From contig JAISMS010000009.1 of the NCBI GenBank assembly GCA_031276565.1, forward strand, positions 1-36,394: a stretch of DNA of 36,394 nt, given 5' to 3'. Of this stretch, positions 10,027 to 25,987 are shown one piece after another. Source of the DNA: Holosporaceae bacterium. GTDB lineage: Bacteria; Pseudomonadota; Alphaproteobacteria; UBA3830. Each line of letters starts with the position of its first letter. The first letter of the stretch is position 1. Made by a program: the position numbers and the translations under genes. Below the pieces are notes generated by a model. It did not search any database. It had not been told where the DNA came from and saw nothing but the letters and a program-made list of their open reading frames with translations.

Positions 10027-11675
10027 AGCAATCTCCTTATGACGGCTTTCCAGTCCGGCTCGGGCGCCTTTGAAGGCGTAATTCCCAGCATGATACCGAT
10101 CCTTTTTATTATGCAGCCGCAGACGGGAGCCGCATTCCAACCGCCTGTTCTGTATCCGTGAGTCTCCGGCATCCCTTTGGGCTCGTCCAACACCAGATAA
10201 ATCGAATACTTCGGATCCGTCATGGGAAAAACCCCGACGAATCCGGTATAGTTTTTATTTTTTATATATTTGCCGCGCACCTGTTTTTCCGCCGTTCCGG
10301 ATTTACCTCCGACGCAATAGCCGGGCACGTCGACAAGTCGGTTTCTGCCTTCCGTCACGTTAATCCTCATGAGGGCTTTCATGATGTCGGAGGTTTTCTT
10401 CGAAACCACCCCGGTTCCGGAAAGCGGAACTTCCCGCTTCAGCAAAGTAGGAACATTCATGACGCCGTCGTTCATAATACCGGACACCGCCGTAATCATG
10501 TGGAGCGGACTTAGCGCGATCCCGTGACCGTAGGAAACGGTAACGCAGCTGACGTCCGTCCAGTATCGCGGGCAGACCGGCTTCTGCGTTTCGCATAATT
10601 CAAAAGAAATCGGATCCAGGAGTCCCAAACGCCGAAAAAAATTCTTCTGGGTCGCCGCGCCCGCCGCCAGGGCGATTTTTGCCGAACCTATGTTGGAGGA
10701 ATATTTCAGAATTTCCTCCACCGAAAGAAACGTTCCCAGCCCTCGGAAATCATTGACGGTATATTTTCCTATCTTCAGAGGAAATCTGGCGTCAAAAGTC
10801 GTAAACGGCGTGATTTTTCCCGTCTCCAAAGCCATGGCGGTGTTAAAAATCTTCGCCGAAGATCCGGGTTCGACGGCCGAAGACGTGACCATGTTGAAAC
10901 GCTCGCTAAGAGTGGGATCGGATTTTTTATTCGGATCAAAATCCGGCAGAGAAACAAGGGCTATTATTTCTCCCGTCGCTATTTTCATCACGACGGCCGC
11001 TCCGCCGACCGCGCCGAATCTTTTGAGGCCTTTTTGCAGTTCGTCTCGAACGGCGTATTGAATTTTCACGTCCAAAGAAAGAACCAAAGGTTCCGGCGAA
11101 CCCCGCAGAGATTCGTCGAAAACTTTTTCTACCCCCGCGATTCCGACATTGTCGACGTCGGTTCCTCCGATGACATGGGCCAGCAGATTTCCGTCCGGAT
11201 ACACCCGATGTTCGGTTCTCATAAAATGCATCCCGGGCACGCCTTGATTTAAAACCGCCTGCTGTTGAATCGGCGACAAATTTCTCTTTATCCACAGAAA
11301 CTTCTTGTTTGATGACATTTTTTTGATCAGCTCGGCCTTATCCGACTCCGGAAAAACGCCCGTTATTTTTTCGGCCGCTTCTTTCACGTCCATGATTTCG
11401 TGCGGACAGGCATAAAGGGAAACCGTCGGCAGACTTGTGGCAATTATCACTCCGTTGCGGTCGACAATGTCCGCCCGCGAGATGAGCGGAACGGGATTTT
11501 CAAAGTTGCGCTCTTCCTCTCCCCTGACGTTAAAAACCATAACCCGGGCAAGGCGGACGACGATCAGCGCGAACAGTATCAAAAAAACGCTGACGGCAAA
11601 TAATATTCTTCGTTTTGTAACCCCCAGAGACAGCGTCGACAGCGAATACAAGTTATTGCCGTAACCGCTGTACAT
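10023..11675 (-). CDS. ftsI: Peptidoglycan D,D-transpeptidase FtsI (PBP3)
   Basis: Single N-terminal TM; transpeptidase motifs SxxK (EPGSSAKIF), SxN (YSSNIGSAK), KSGTAEK. ATG at 11675 overlaps ftsL TGA; the tracked ORF uses a TTG one codon earlier. Confidence 0.94.
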   Translation of the reverse strand: MYSGYGNNLYSLSTLSLGVTKRRILFAVSVFLILFALIVVRLARVMVFNVRGEEERNFENPVPLISRADIVDRNGVIIATSLPTVSLYACPHEIMDVKEAAEKITGVFPESDKAELIKKMSSNKKFLWIKRNLSPIQQQAVLNQGVPGMHFMRTEHRVYPDGNLLAHVIGGTDVDNVGIAGVEKVFDESLRGSPEPLVLSLDVKIQYAVRDELQKGLKRFGAVGGAAVVMKIATGEIIALVSLPDFDPNKKSDPTLSERFNMVTSSAVEPGSSAKIFNTAMALETGKITPFTTFDARFPLKIGKYTVNDFRGLGTFLSVEEILKYSSNIGSAKIALAAGAATQKNFFRRLGLLDPISFELCETQKPVCPRYWTDVSCVTVSYGHGIALSPLHMITAVSGIMNDGVMNVPTLLKREVPLSGTGVVSKKTSDIMKALMRINVTEGRNRLVDVPGYCVGGKSGTAEKQVRGKYIKNKNYTGFVGVFPMTDPKYSIYLVLDEPKGMPETHGYRTGGWNAAPVCGCIIKRIGIMLGITPSKAPEPDWKAVIRRLL

Positions 11676-12031
11676 CAATCCGAATCCCGCATGGAAAGAA
11701 TCTCTTCCGCCAGCTCGGACAATTTCTTTGTTTTTTTATACCGACTCTTGTCGGAGTGGAAGAGAGAGGGATCAAATTCCTTCAGCTGAATCGGTTCGGT
11801 CGGGCGCATGCGAAGATATTTCACGGCCAGCTGCTGTATCCGTTCCGGAGTGGTCAGGGCCTTCCACTCCGCCTTAAGTATGTGATGATTGTTTTTTTCC
11901 TGTATTAATTCTTTTTTCAGATAACGAATCCGGTCTTCTATGGAAACGACCGTATATTTGAGATAAAACAGCCAGGATCCTATGGCGAAAATCAACAAAG
12001 AAAACAATATTGACGATCTTTTGGTTAACAT
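11675..12031 (-). CDS. ftsL: Cell division protein FtsL
   Basis: 118 aa, N-terminal TM followed by a coiled-coil-like segment (IRYLKKELIQEKNNHHILKAEWKALTTPERIQQLA), located between rsmH and ftsI. Confidence 0.85.
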   Translation of the reverse strand: MLTKRSSILFSLLIFAIGSWLFYLKYTVVSIEDRIRYLKKELIQEKNNHHILKAEWKALTTPERIQQLAVKYLRMRPTEPIQLKEFDPSLFHSDKSRYKKTKKLSELAEEILSMRDSD

Positions 12032-12055
12032 TTTTTAAAGCACCGCGACTTTTTA

Positions 12056-12916
12056 TCATAACATGGAAATACCGCGAAGTTTAGCCGACCTTGACTTGGG
12101 ATTGTAGCGTATTTCTTCCGCAGAAGGAACAATCGGCTTTTTGGTCAGCAATTTAAATCGCAAACCCTTCTCTCCCAAAGCAAAACTCCGGAACGACAGC
12201 TTCACCGCCCGATCCTCCAGAGAATGGAAACTGACCGCCGCCGCTTTGCCGCCGGGATTCAGCAGATCCGGAATATCATCCAGAAATCGTTTCAATTCTC
12301 CGATTTCATCATTTACGAAAATCCTCAGAGCCTGAAACGTTTTGGTCGCCGGATCCTTCCTTCCGGTTTTCCTTACGCAGGCGCGAATCGCTTCGGCCAA
12401 ATCCCGGGTGTCGCGTATTTTTTCGATATTCGCCTTGAGGTTTGCGGCAATTCGCCTTGAAAAGCGTTCTTCTCCGAATTCGTATATTATGTCGGCCAAC
12501 TCCCGTTCGGGGCATTTTCTTATAACTTCAAGGGCTGTTCGGTCGCAGAGTCCCATCCTCATGTCGATCGGTCCGGGAAGATTGAACGAGAATCCTCCGG
12601 AAGGATCCGTCAGCTGCATGTTGGAAACACCGAGATCCAGAACGACGCCGTCGACTTTTTCCCCCTTCAGAATCGCCTTCGCGTCGCCGAATTTCGCATG
12701 GAAAAAATTAAAACGCTCTCCGTAGCGGGCTTTAAACCCGACGGCAATGTCTCTCACGCGCGGATCCCGATCAAATGCGATTACTTTGCAGTCCGCGGTC
12801 TCCAAAATCGCCCGGGCGTATCCGCCGCCGCCGAAAGTTCCGTCAAAATATACGCCGCCGTCCCTCGGCGACAATAACCCCGACATTTCTTTCAGAAGAA
12901 CCGGAAGGTGTTCCAT
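12056..12916 (-). CDS. rsmH: 16S rRNA (cytosine(1402)-N(4))-methyltransferase RsmH
   Basis: 286 aa; HLPVLLKEM, DGTFGGGGYARAIL, DLGVSNMQLTDPSGGFSF, FHSLEDRAVK motifs. Confidence 0.95.
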   Translation of the reverse strand: MEHLPVLLKEMSGLLSPRDGGVYFDGTFGGGGYARAILETADCKVIAFDRDPRVRDIAVGFKARYGERFNFFHAKFGDAKAILKGEKVDGVVLDLGVSNMQLTDPSGGFSFNLPGPIDMRMGLCDRTALEVIRKCPERELADIIYEFGEERFSRRIAANLKANIEKIRDTRDLAEAIRACVRKTGRKDPATKTFQALRIFVNDEIGELKRFLDDIPDLLNPGGKAAAVSFHSLEDRAVKLSFRSFALGEKGLRFKLLTKKPIVPSAEEIRYNPKSRSAKLRGISML

Positions 12917-12932
12917 ACGCTTTCCCCGCCTT

Positions 12933-14243
12933 CTACAAAAAACGAGAAATCAGGGTCAAAATCGGCAACATTACGGCGGCCGACCACACCATGTAGCCCA
13001 AAAACGAAGGAACTTTCGCCCCGTACTGTAAAGACACGGATTTCACTATCAGATTCGGAGCGTTGCCTATGTAGGTCAGAGCTCCCATAAATACGGTGGA
13101 AAGGGAAAAAGCCGTCAGAATATGCGATTTCGTCGTCATGAGAACGCCCGGATCTCCGGCGGTCATATGGAAGAAAATTAAGAAAGTCGGAGCGTTATCA
13201 AGAACGGAGGACAACAGCCCGCTGACCCAGAAACACCTTTCGGCAAGGAATTCTCCGCCGGGCGCCATCCAGTCAAACAGGCCTCCGAACGTACCGTTCG
13301 ATCCCTGATGCAGTATGCTTATGATGGGAGTAACCGTTATAAAAATCCCGGCAAACAATTGCGCGACTTCCTTTATCGGCTCCGAGGAAAACATATTTTT
13401 TTCCCGAATTCCCGTCGGCGTTATTTTCATTGAAATCAGAGCGATAATCAGCAGAAACGCACTTCTCGTCAGAGATGACCGTGAAAATTTTCCGCCGCAG
13501 AGGGAAAATTCCCCGTCGAAATTGCAAAACATTACCGCCGCCAAAATCGCCGCCGTAAGAATAAGGTTGATTTTTCCTTCAAATTCAACACTCTTGTTTT
13601 CATCGGGAACGGAGACAACGGCCGCTTCCCGGCGGAACAACAGAAAATCAATCGCAAAAAACAGCGCGCACAACAGCAAAACCGTACATGTCAGGAAGAG
13701 GTACAGATGTCGAATGAACCAAAAGAAATCTATGCCCTTTAAAAATCCCATAAACAGCGGCGGATCGCCCAAAGGCGTCGCCGCTCCTCCCGCGTTTGCC
13801 ACCAAAAATATGAAGAACACAGGCAGATGGACGGTGTATTTGCGACCGGAGTTGGCGCGTAAAAACGGCCGAATCAGCAGCGCCGTCGCCCCGGTAGTGC
13901 CGATCCATCCGGCAATGACGCTGCCGAAAAACAGAAAAGCCGTATTGAAAAACGGACCTCTTCTCCCCGGAAAATCAACGAAAATCCCGCCGGAAACAAC
14001 GTATAACGCAAAAATCAGAGCCATAAACGGAATATAGTCCGCCAGCAGGGGTTCGACGACTGCGGGAAGAATTTCGGCGACGCCGAAAAAACAACCGACA
14101 GAAAACAAATACGCCGCCGACCAAAAAAGCGGAACGGAAAAGGCGTACTTTTCCCAAAATTTCGGACACAAAAGCGGCAAAAACGACATGGAAAGTACGA
14201 TCCCCATAAAAGGAACCGACCATAAAGAACTGATAAAAGGCAT
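12933..14243 (-). CDS. NhaD-like Na+/H+ antiporter (ion transporter superfamily)
   Basis: 436 aa polytopic protein; GTTGATALLIRPFLRAN, NAGGAATPLGDPPLFMGFLKG and SSVLDNAPTFLIFF motifs. Ends 16 bp before rsmH on the same strand. Confidence 0.85.
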   Translation of the reverse strand: MPFISSLWSVPFMGIVLSMSFLPLLCPKFWEKYAFSVPLFWSAAYLFSVGCFFGVAEILPAVVEPLLADYIPFMALIFALYVVSGGIFVDFPGRRGPFFNTAFLFFGSVIAGWIGTTGATALLIRPFLRANSGRKYTVHLPVFFIFLVANAGGAATPLGDPPLFMGFLKGIDFFWFIRHLYLFLTCTVLLLCALFFAIDFLLFRREAAVVSVPDENKSVEFEGKINLILTAAILAAVMFCNFDGEFSLCGGKFSRSSLTRSAFLLIIALISMKITPTGIREKNMFSSEPIKEVAQLFAGIFITVTPIISILHQGSNGTFGGLFDWMAPGGEFLAERCFWVSGLLSSVLDNAPTFLIFFHMTAGDPGVLMTTKSHILTAFSLSTVFMGALTYIGNAPNLIVKSVSLQYGAKVPSFLGYMVWSAAVMLPILTLISRFL

Positions 14244-14309
14244 TTCAATTCGCCCCCAAAGCGTTGCATGATATCATGAAACCGTTCCGAAGTACGAAAA
14301 AAAATCCGC

Positions 14310-14332
14310 CCGCCGGCGATCGGCGGTTTTTT
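14310..14332 (+). terminator. Intrinsic terminator-like hairpin plus U-tract in a divergent intergenic region
   Basis: CCGCC-GGCGATC-GGCGG followed by TTTTTT. Also flanked by an A-tract (14297-14304), so it could act on the opposite strand. Confidence 0.5.
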
Positions 14333-14387
14333 AAATAAAAATTAACCGAATTGACGATATAACTCTATGATTTTGAGGGAGTTGTGC

Positions 14388-21518
<7,131 letters not shown>

Positions 21519-21603
21519 ACCACCGGCATAAACGCAGATTCAGATTGAAGAGAACCCGTCGACGACATCGGCAGCCGAACAGAACATCTCATCATCCGAA
21601 GAT

Positions 21604-21626
21604 CCGCCGAAACAATAAATCGGCGG
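21604..21626. terminator. Hairpin between convergent genes (possible shared 3'-end structure)
   Basis: Perfect 7-bp inverted repeat CCGCCGA-aacaataaa-TCGGCGG between the giant gene stop (21518) and the porin-like stop (21631); no clear U-tract on either strand. Confidence 0.35.
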
Positions 21627-21630
21627 GAAA

Positions 21631-22950
21631 TCAGATTCTGATCTTTGTTCCGATCATGAGCATATTCGCTTGATTTTTACCGGTTACGGAAAGGCCGCAG
21701 GCTCTGCCGTAGGCTTGCGCCCGGGCGCAAGTATCCGTCCCGATGTTATTATACTCGATGTAGAGGCTCGCAGTCCGATTTACGGTATATTCCGCCGCCA
21801 GCGTAACTATGTCCGCTACGGATTTTTCGTCGAACGAAAATTTAACCTCGGATCTGAAATATCCGGCCGAAACCGTAAATTTATCACTGACGGCATAAGC
21901 CGCGCCGAAAGAAAATATCTTTCCGACGTCGACTCCCGGCTTGACGCCGACTTCCGGAAATGCGAACCGATATTCTTTGTTTTCGTCGAAAACTTTGATG
22001 TCGGCAACGGCATATTTGCGCGGTCTCAAAGATTTTCCTCCGTCCGTATAGCCGAAGGAAAACTTAAAATCCTTATTGCAGACGACCGCCGCCCCCAGAT
22101 TAAAAGCCCGTACGTTATGCACCTCTTTATCGTCGGAAATGCCTGATTTTCCTTTGCCGATCCACAGAGAGGCGGAAATCTTAACATTCCAAGCTTCCGC
22201 GTCTCCGAATTCGTAAGCCGCGCCGCCGGTAAGCACGTTTTTGGAAAACGCGGTGCGCATGCCGGGGAAATTCGCCCGTTCTATGTTGATTTCGTCGTCA
22301 TGCGGCCTTTTGTGATACGTCTTAAATAAAGTTGCGTTGCGGCTGTCCGGAGTGAAAGACAATCCGGCGGAAAATCCCGCGATCTTCGGGGATAAAAACG
22401 AAATCTTCAGAGCTTTACGGTCGTCAAAGGGGAATCCCGTATCCACCAGAGAACCCGCCGATTCGTTATAGAAAATCCCGAGGTTTCCGCTGCCGGCTCC
22501 ACCGTAGCCGACGAGGAATTTATCGCCGTATATGCAGAATTCGTCGGCGCTTGTGTTGACGTATCCGAGCCTTATCTTCCCGATGCAGGGAGATTCAAAA
22601 AAGAGGCAGGAAATCCGAAGGATCGGGCTTTTCTGCTTAATGACGCCGGAGTGGGTTTTAACGCCGATTTCGGCTCCGAATGAAGATCTGTCGCATTTCG
22701 CCGCAACATATTTAAAGTCCAGGCTTCCCTGCAGCGACGCCACGGCCTCGTCGTTCTCTTTCTTGATTTTTTGCCTCATAAACAGAGTGGTAAAATCTAA
22801 CTTTCCTCGAAAACTCAGATTGTCGCTCTCACAGATTTCGCTTTTCCACCAATCCGCAAGAATTTCGTGCGCCAATCTGTCGGTTTCATCCGCAGCTGCC
22901 GACGTTCCCGCAGCAGAAAGTAACGACAATGATAATAATATTTTTTTCAT
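21631..22950 (-). CDS. Porin-like outer membrane protein
   Basis: 439 aa; signal peptide MKKILLSLSLLSAAGTSAAA; barrel-like alternating strands; C-terminal strand NQANMLMIGTKIRI; features typical of Gram-negative porins (GNLGIFYNES..., TGGAAYEFGD...). Confidence 0.7.
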   Translation of the reverse strand: MKKILLSLSLLSAAGTSAAADETDRLAHEILADWWKSEICESDNLSFRGKLDFTTLFMRQKIKKENDEAVASLQGSLDFKYVAAKCDRSSFGAEIGVKTHSGVIKQKSPILRISCLFFESPCIGKIRLGYVNTSADEFCIYGDKFLVGYGGAGSGNLGIFYNESAGSLVDTGFPFDDRKALKISFLSPKIAGFSAGLSFTPDSRNATLFKTYHKRPHDDEINIERANFPGMRTAFSKNVLTGGAAYEFGDAEAWNVKISASLWIGKGKSGISDDKEVHNVRAFNLGAAVVCNKDFKFSFGYTDGGKSLRPRKYAVADIKVFDENKEYRFAFPEVGVKPGVDVGKIFSFGAAYAVSDKFTVSAGYFRSEVKFSFDEKSVADIVTLAAEYTVNRTASLYIEYNNIGTDTCARAQAYGRACGLSVTGKNQANMLMIGTKIRI

Positions 22951-23055
22951 TTTTTTCCTCCGTTGCGGTTTTTATATACACTATTTCTTCGCGATTTCAC
23001 ATATATTTTTTTGTCGTGATTTATGCGGTTCTTGAAGAATTCCGAAGGATTCTTT

Positions 23056-23769
23056 CTACCAGTTTTCCCCCAGTCCGACGCGGATTTTTCGCCGATCGTC
23101 CGTCTGTATTTCCACCGAATTCGGGAAAACTGCCGTGAGTCGCTGACCGTCAATCGAATCGCCGACCCGAAACCACGAGTCGCCTATGTAGGCGCCGCAG
23201 TTATCTATCGTACATAACAGCCGATGAGGACGAATCTTTTTGAGGCCGAACATATTCAGAGATTTTAAGTCCGGCTTCGGGTGAGGAGCCATTCGGAAAA
23301 CCAATCCCGGACACTCTTCAACCGTCAAGATTTTAAACGTCGCCGTTGCACAAATACTCCCGCCCGAGGGAAAAAATTTTACGGACCGAAAATCGACAAT
23401 ACCCGGCAGCTCGAAAAACAGAGTTCGAATGAATTCGCAGACTTTGCTTTCCTCGTCGGCCGAAACTTTGATTTCTGCAAAATTTCGATCGGTGTTGTTT
23501 TTTATCAACACTTTTCCGACCCCGAGTTTTTTGCCGATTTTCTCGGCGGTTTTCTTTACGTCGGGATTCTTGGCGAAGAGTTTCTTCGGAGACTTCAAAA
23601 CGGTAAAGCGGAATTTTTTCACTTCATTTGCCAGAGATTCGGCAGATTTCTTCATCCGAATCAGGTGATTTTTTCGGCTTCCGGTTTCCTCCAATTCCGC
23701 CGTCTTGACGGCGCACAAAATGCCGAGCAAAACCGTAAGTAAAATCAAAATGCCTATCTTCCGATGCAC
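23056..23769 (-). CDS. Pilus/T2SS inner-membrane protein, possible PilO-PilP or GspM/GspC-like composite
   Basis: 237 aa; N-terminal TM (IGILILLTVLLGILCAV), coiled-coil-like segment, and C-terminal GAYIGDSWFRVGDSIDGQRLTAVFPNSVEIQTDDRRKIRVGLG, which resembles the PilP/GspC HR domain. 16-bp overlap with the upstream gene; operonic with pilB/pilC-like genes. Confidence 0.5.
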   Translation of the reverse strand: MHRKIGILILLTVLLGILCAVKTAELEETGSRKNHLIRMKKSAESLANEVKKFRFTVLKSPKKLFAKNPDVKKTAEKIGKKLGVGKVLIKNNTDRNFAEIKVSADEESKVCEFIRTLFFELPGIVDFRSVKFFPSGGSICATATFKILTVEECPGLVFRMAPHPKPDLKSLNMFGLKKIRPHRLLCTIDNCGAYIGDSWFRVGDSIDGQRLTAVFPNSVEIQTDDRRKIRVGLGENW

Positions 23770-24806
23770 AGCTCGACCTCCGTTTTTCCTTCCGCTCCGA
23801 GCTCTTCATATTCGCTTTCGGAGATAATCTTAACCTCCGCGGCGCCGGAGTTTTTAAGTCGGGCCGCCGTCGCCTTATTCAACGACGTTCTTACGCGCAG
23901 CCGATTCCCTTCCAGCAACGCCTGACCGGCCGCGGAGTCGCATCCGTTCAGAATTTCGGAAGCTTTTAAAAACAGCTTCGTCGGATCGTGACAGTTTTTA
24001 AGGGCGTCGACAAATCTCTTCGCCGCGGGAAAATTTTCTTCATTTATCTCCAGCGTAAAATTTTCTCCCACGACACGCAGACTTTTTTCAAAGGACGAGA
24101 TGATTTTTTTGTTTTCGGAAATACTTTCTTCCAGCCACAACAGAATCCCCAGCATAATCAACGGAATGCAGTAAAAAAAACCGGAATTTCCCAAAATCCC
24201 GAAATAATTTTTATAAATCACAACGGGTTTTACCCGCCGATCGGTTCGAACGAAATCCGCCATAATTTTTTTTATGTCGCCGCATTTATCGGGAAAACGA
24301 ATTTTTTCCAAGCCGGTCCCCGGAGGAATTTTTATCCCGTCCGAAGGGGAAAAAATCTTTATATTCCCGACGTCGCCGAATCTGCGCAGATACATTGCGG
24401 TCTTTGCGACTTCCTCCGAAACGTCCGAATCTTGCGGTAAAAATCTCGATATCATTATGCCCCTTCCGATACCGGCTATTATTCTTCGGTTGCCGGCGCC
24501 GTGATCGGCCGCGTAAATCCATCGGGTGTTCTCCTCTATACGACTGACGTCGTTACAAAATTCCGCCGCGATATTTTCCGCCAAAAATACTTCGCCCTTC
24601 GGCAAATTGCGCGGCAGCGAGATTTTTTGCAGATAAAAATCCGATTTCCCCCAAAAATTCCATCTGTCCTTCGGCACTAAAAACGCTCTTTCGCGTTCCG
24701 ACAGTATTTTTTTCTTGCAATTAAGAATTCTGAGTGCGTCCCAAAAGGAACAGTTGCTCAGTTTTTCGAGAAAAAATTCCGTTCCGCTCTGGTCCGAAAT
24801 ATACAT
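23754..24806 (-). CDS. Pilus/T2SS inner-membrane assembly protein (PilM/PilN or GspL-like by position and topology)
   Basis: 350 aa: ~210 aa N-terminal soluble part, one TM (SGFFYCIPLIMLGILLWLEESI), and a C-terminal part; start codon overlaps the pilC-like stop (TGATG). Assignment rests mainly on context. Confidence 0.45.
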   Translation of the reverse strand: MYISDQSGTEFFLEKLSNCSFWDALRILNCKKKILSERERAFLVPKDRWNFWGKSDFYLQKISLPRNLPKGEVFLAENIAAEFCNDVSRIEENTRWIYAADHGAGNRRIIAGIGRGIMISRFLPQDSDVSEEVAKTAMYLRRFGDVGNIKIFSPSDGIKIPPGTGLEKIRFPDKCGDIKKIMADFVRTDRRVKPVVIYKNYFGILGNSGFFYCIPLIMLGILLWLEESISENKKIISSFEKSLRVVGENFTLEINEENFPAAKRFVDALKNCHDPTKLFLKASEILNGCDSAAGQALLEGNRLRVRTSLNKATAARLKNSGAAEVKIISESEYEELGAEGKTEVELCIGR

Positions 24807-25987
24807 CAGGCGCCAACCGTTTCAACATAGCTGTAAATCGGATAGAACAAACTGCATAAAATAAAAATGAACACAAATCCGGTAAAAATCGTCAGACCCG
24901 CGCTCAAAATCCGTCCGAAGGATCTGATTTCAAACATGATTTCATCGTACTGACTTTCGCTCAGGTGGCCGAAACTGCCGCCCAGATCGTTTCCCTCTTC
25001 CCCGATGCGAACGGCGGCAAGTATTTCGACCGGTATGAATTCCTTCGAAGAAAAAGACTCGAATATCTTATATCCCTCCGTTATATCATCGCGAATATCC
25101 GCCAATTCGTCCCGAATCGGAGTGATTTTAACGGTTTCCAGGGCCAGATCGAAGGCCGACATAAAATCCAATTTTGCCTCCATGGCTATGTGCAAAACTT
25201 TGCAAAACTGCCACAGGGAAATTTTAATTACAAATTCTTTAATTTTCGGTATCTTGAGTATTATTTTCGCAAGAAGATCTTTTCCTTTTCGAACCCGGAG
25301 CAGAATCGGCAATGACGCCGACGCCGCCGATAAAAAGACGATGATGATTTTTGCGATTTCCGGAAGCGCGTTTATGGCAAAATCGGTAAGCAGAGGCATT
25401 TTCCCGTCCCCGCAGTCCCGAATTAAGGCGGCGATCTGCGGCCCCAAAACTCCGATTCCCGAAATCAGAATCGTCAAAGCGATCGCCGCAATAAAAATCG
25501 GATAGGCAATCGCCCGCTTTACTTTATTTTTCCAGTTTATTTGCAGCTTCAAAAAATTTAAGACATTCGAAATAATGTCTCCGGCATTTCCCGTATTTTC
25601 GGCGGATTTCATAAGCCCCGCTATTACGTCTCCGAAAACGGACCGACACTTTTCAAAAGCGTTGCCTATTCCTTCTCCCTTGTTCAGCGAATCGGAAATA
25701 TCCGCGACGGTCGCATCCAGAATTCGATTTTCCCGAAGATCGGAAAAAGATTCTATCGCCTCGTTGAGGCTGACGCCGCATTTCAACTGAAAATGTAAAT
25801 GCATGAAAAATACCAGCAGATCATCGGGGGATACTTTTCTGGGAACAAAATACATTTTTTTTATTTCCGTCGGATAATATCGTCTCGCATACAAAGCATT
25901 GTAAGCATGCCGATAGTCTTCGGCCCAAATCGCCCCGTTCTTCCCGATTCCGTTTCCGTTCACGGCTTTATATTTATAAATCGGCAT
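24806..25987 (-). CDS. Type II secretion F / PilC-like inner-membrane platform protein
   Basis: 393 aa; T2SSF-domain layout (LLVFFMHLHFQLKCGVSLNEAIESF; EGIGNAFEKC; TGFVFIFILCSLFYPIYSYVETVGA). Confidence 0.9.
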   Translation of the reverse strand: MPIYKYKAVNGNGIGKNGAIWAEDYRHAYNALYARRYYPTEIKKMYFVPRKVSPDDLLVFFMHLHFQLKCGVSLNEAIESFSDLRENRILDATVADISDSLNKGEGIGNAFEKCRSVFGDVIAGLMKSAENTGNAGDIISNVLNFLKLQINWKNKVKRAIAYPIFIAAIALTILISGIGVLGPQIAALIRDCGDGKMPLLTDFAINALPEIAKIIIVFLSAASASLPILLRVRKGKDLLAKIILKIPKIKEFVIKISLWQFCKVLHIAMEAKLDFMSAFDLALETVKITPIRDELADIRDDITEGYKIFESFSSKEFIPVEILAAVRIGEEGNDLGGSFGHLSESQYDEIMFEIRSFGRILSAGLTIFTGFVFIFILCSLFYPIYSYVETVGA

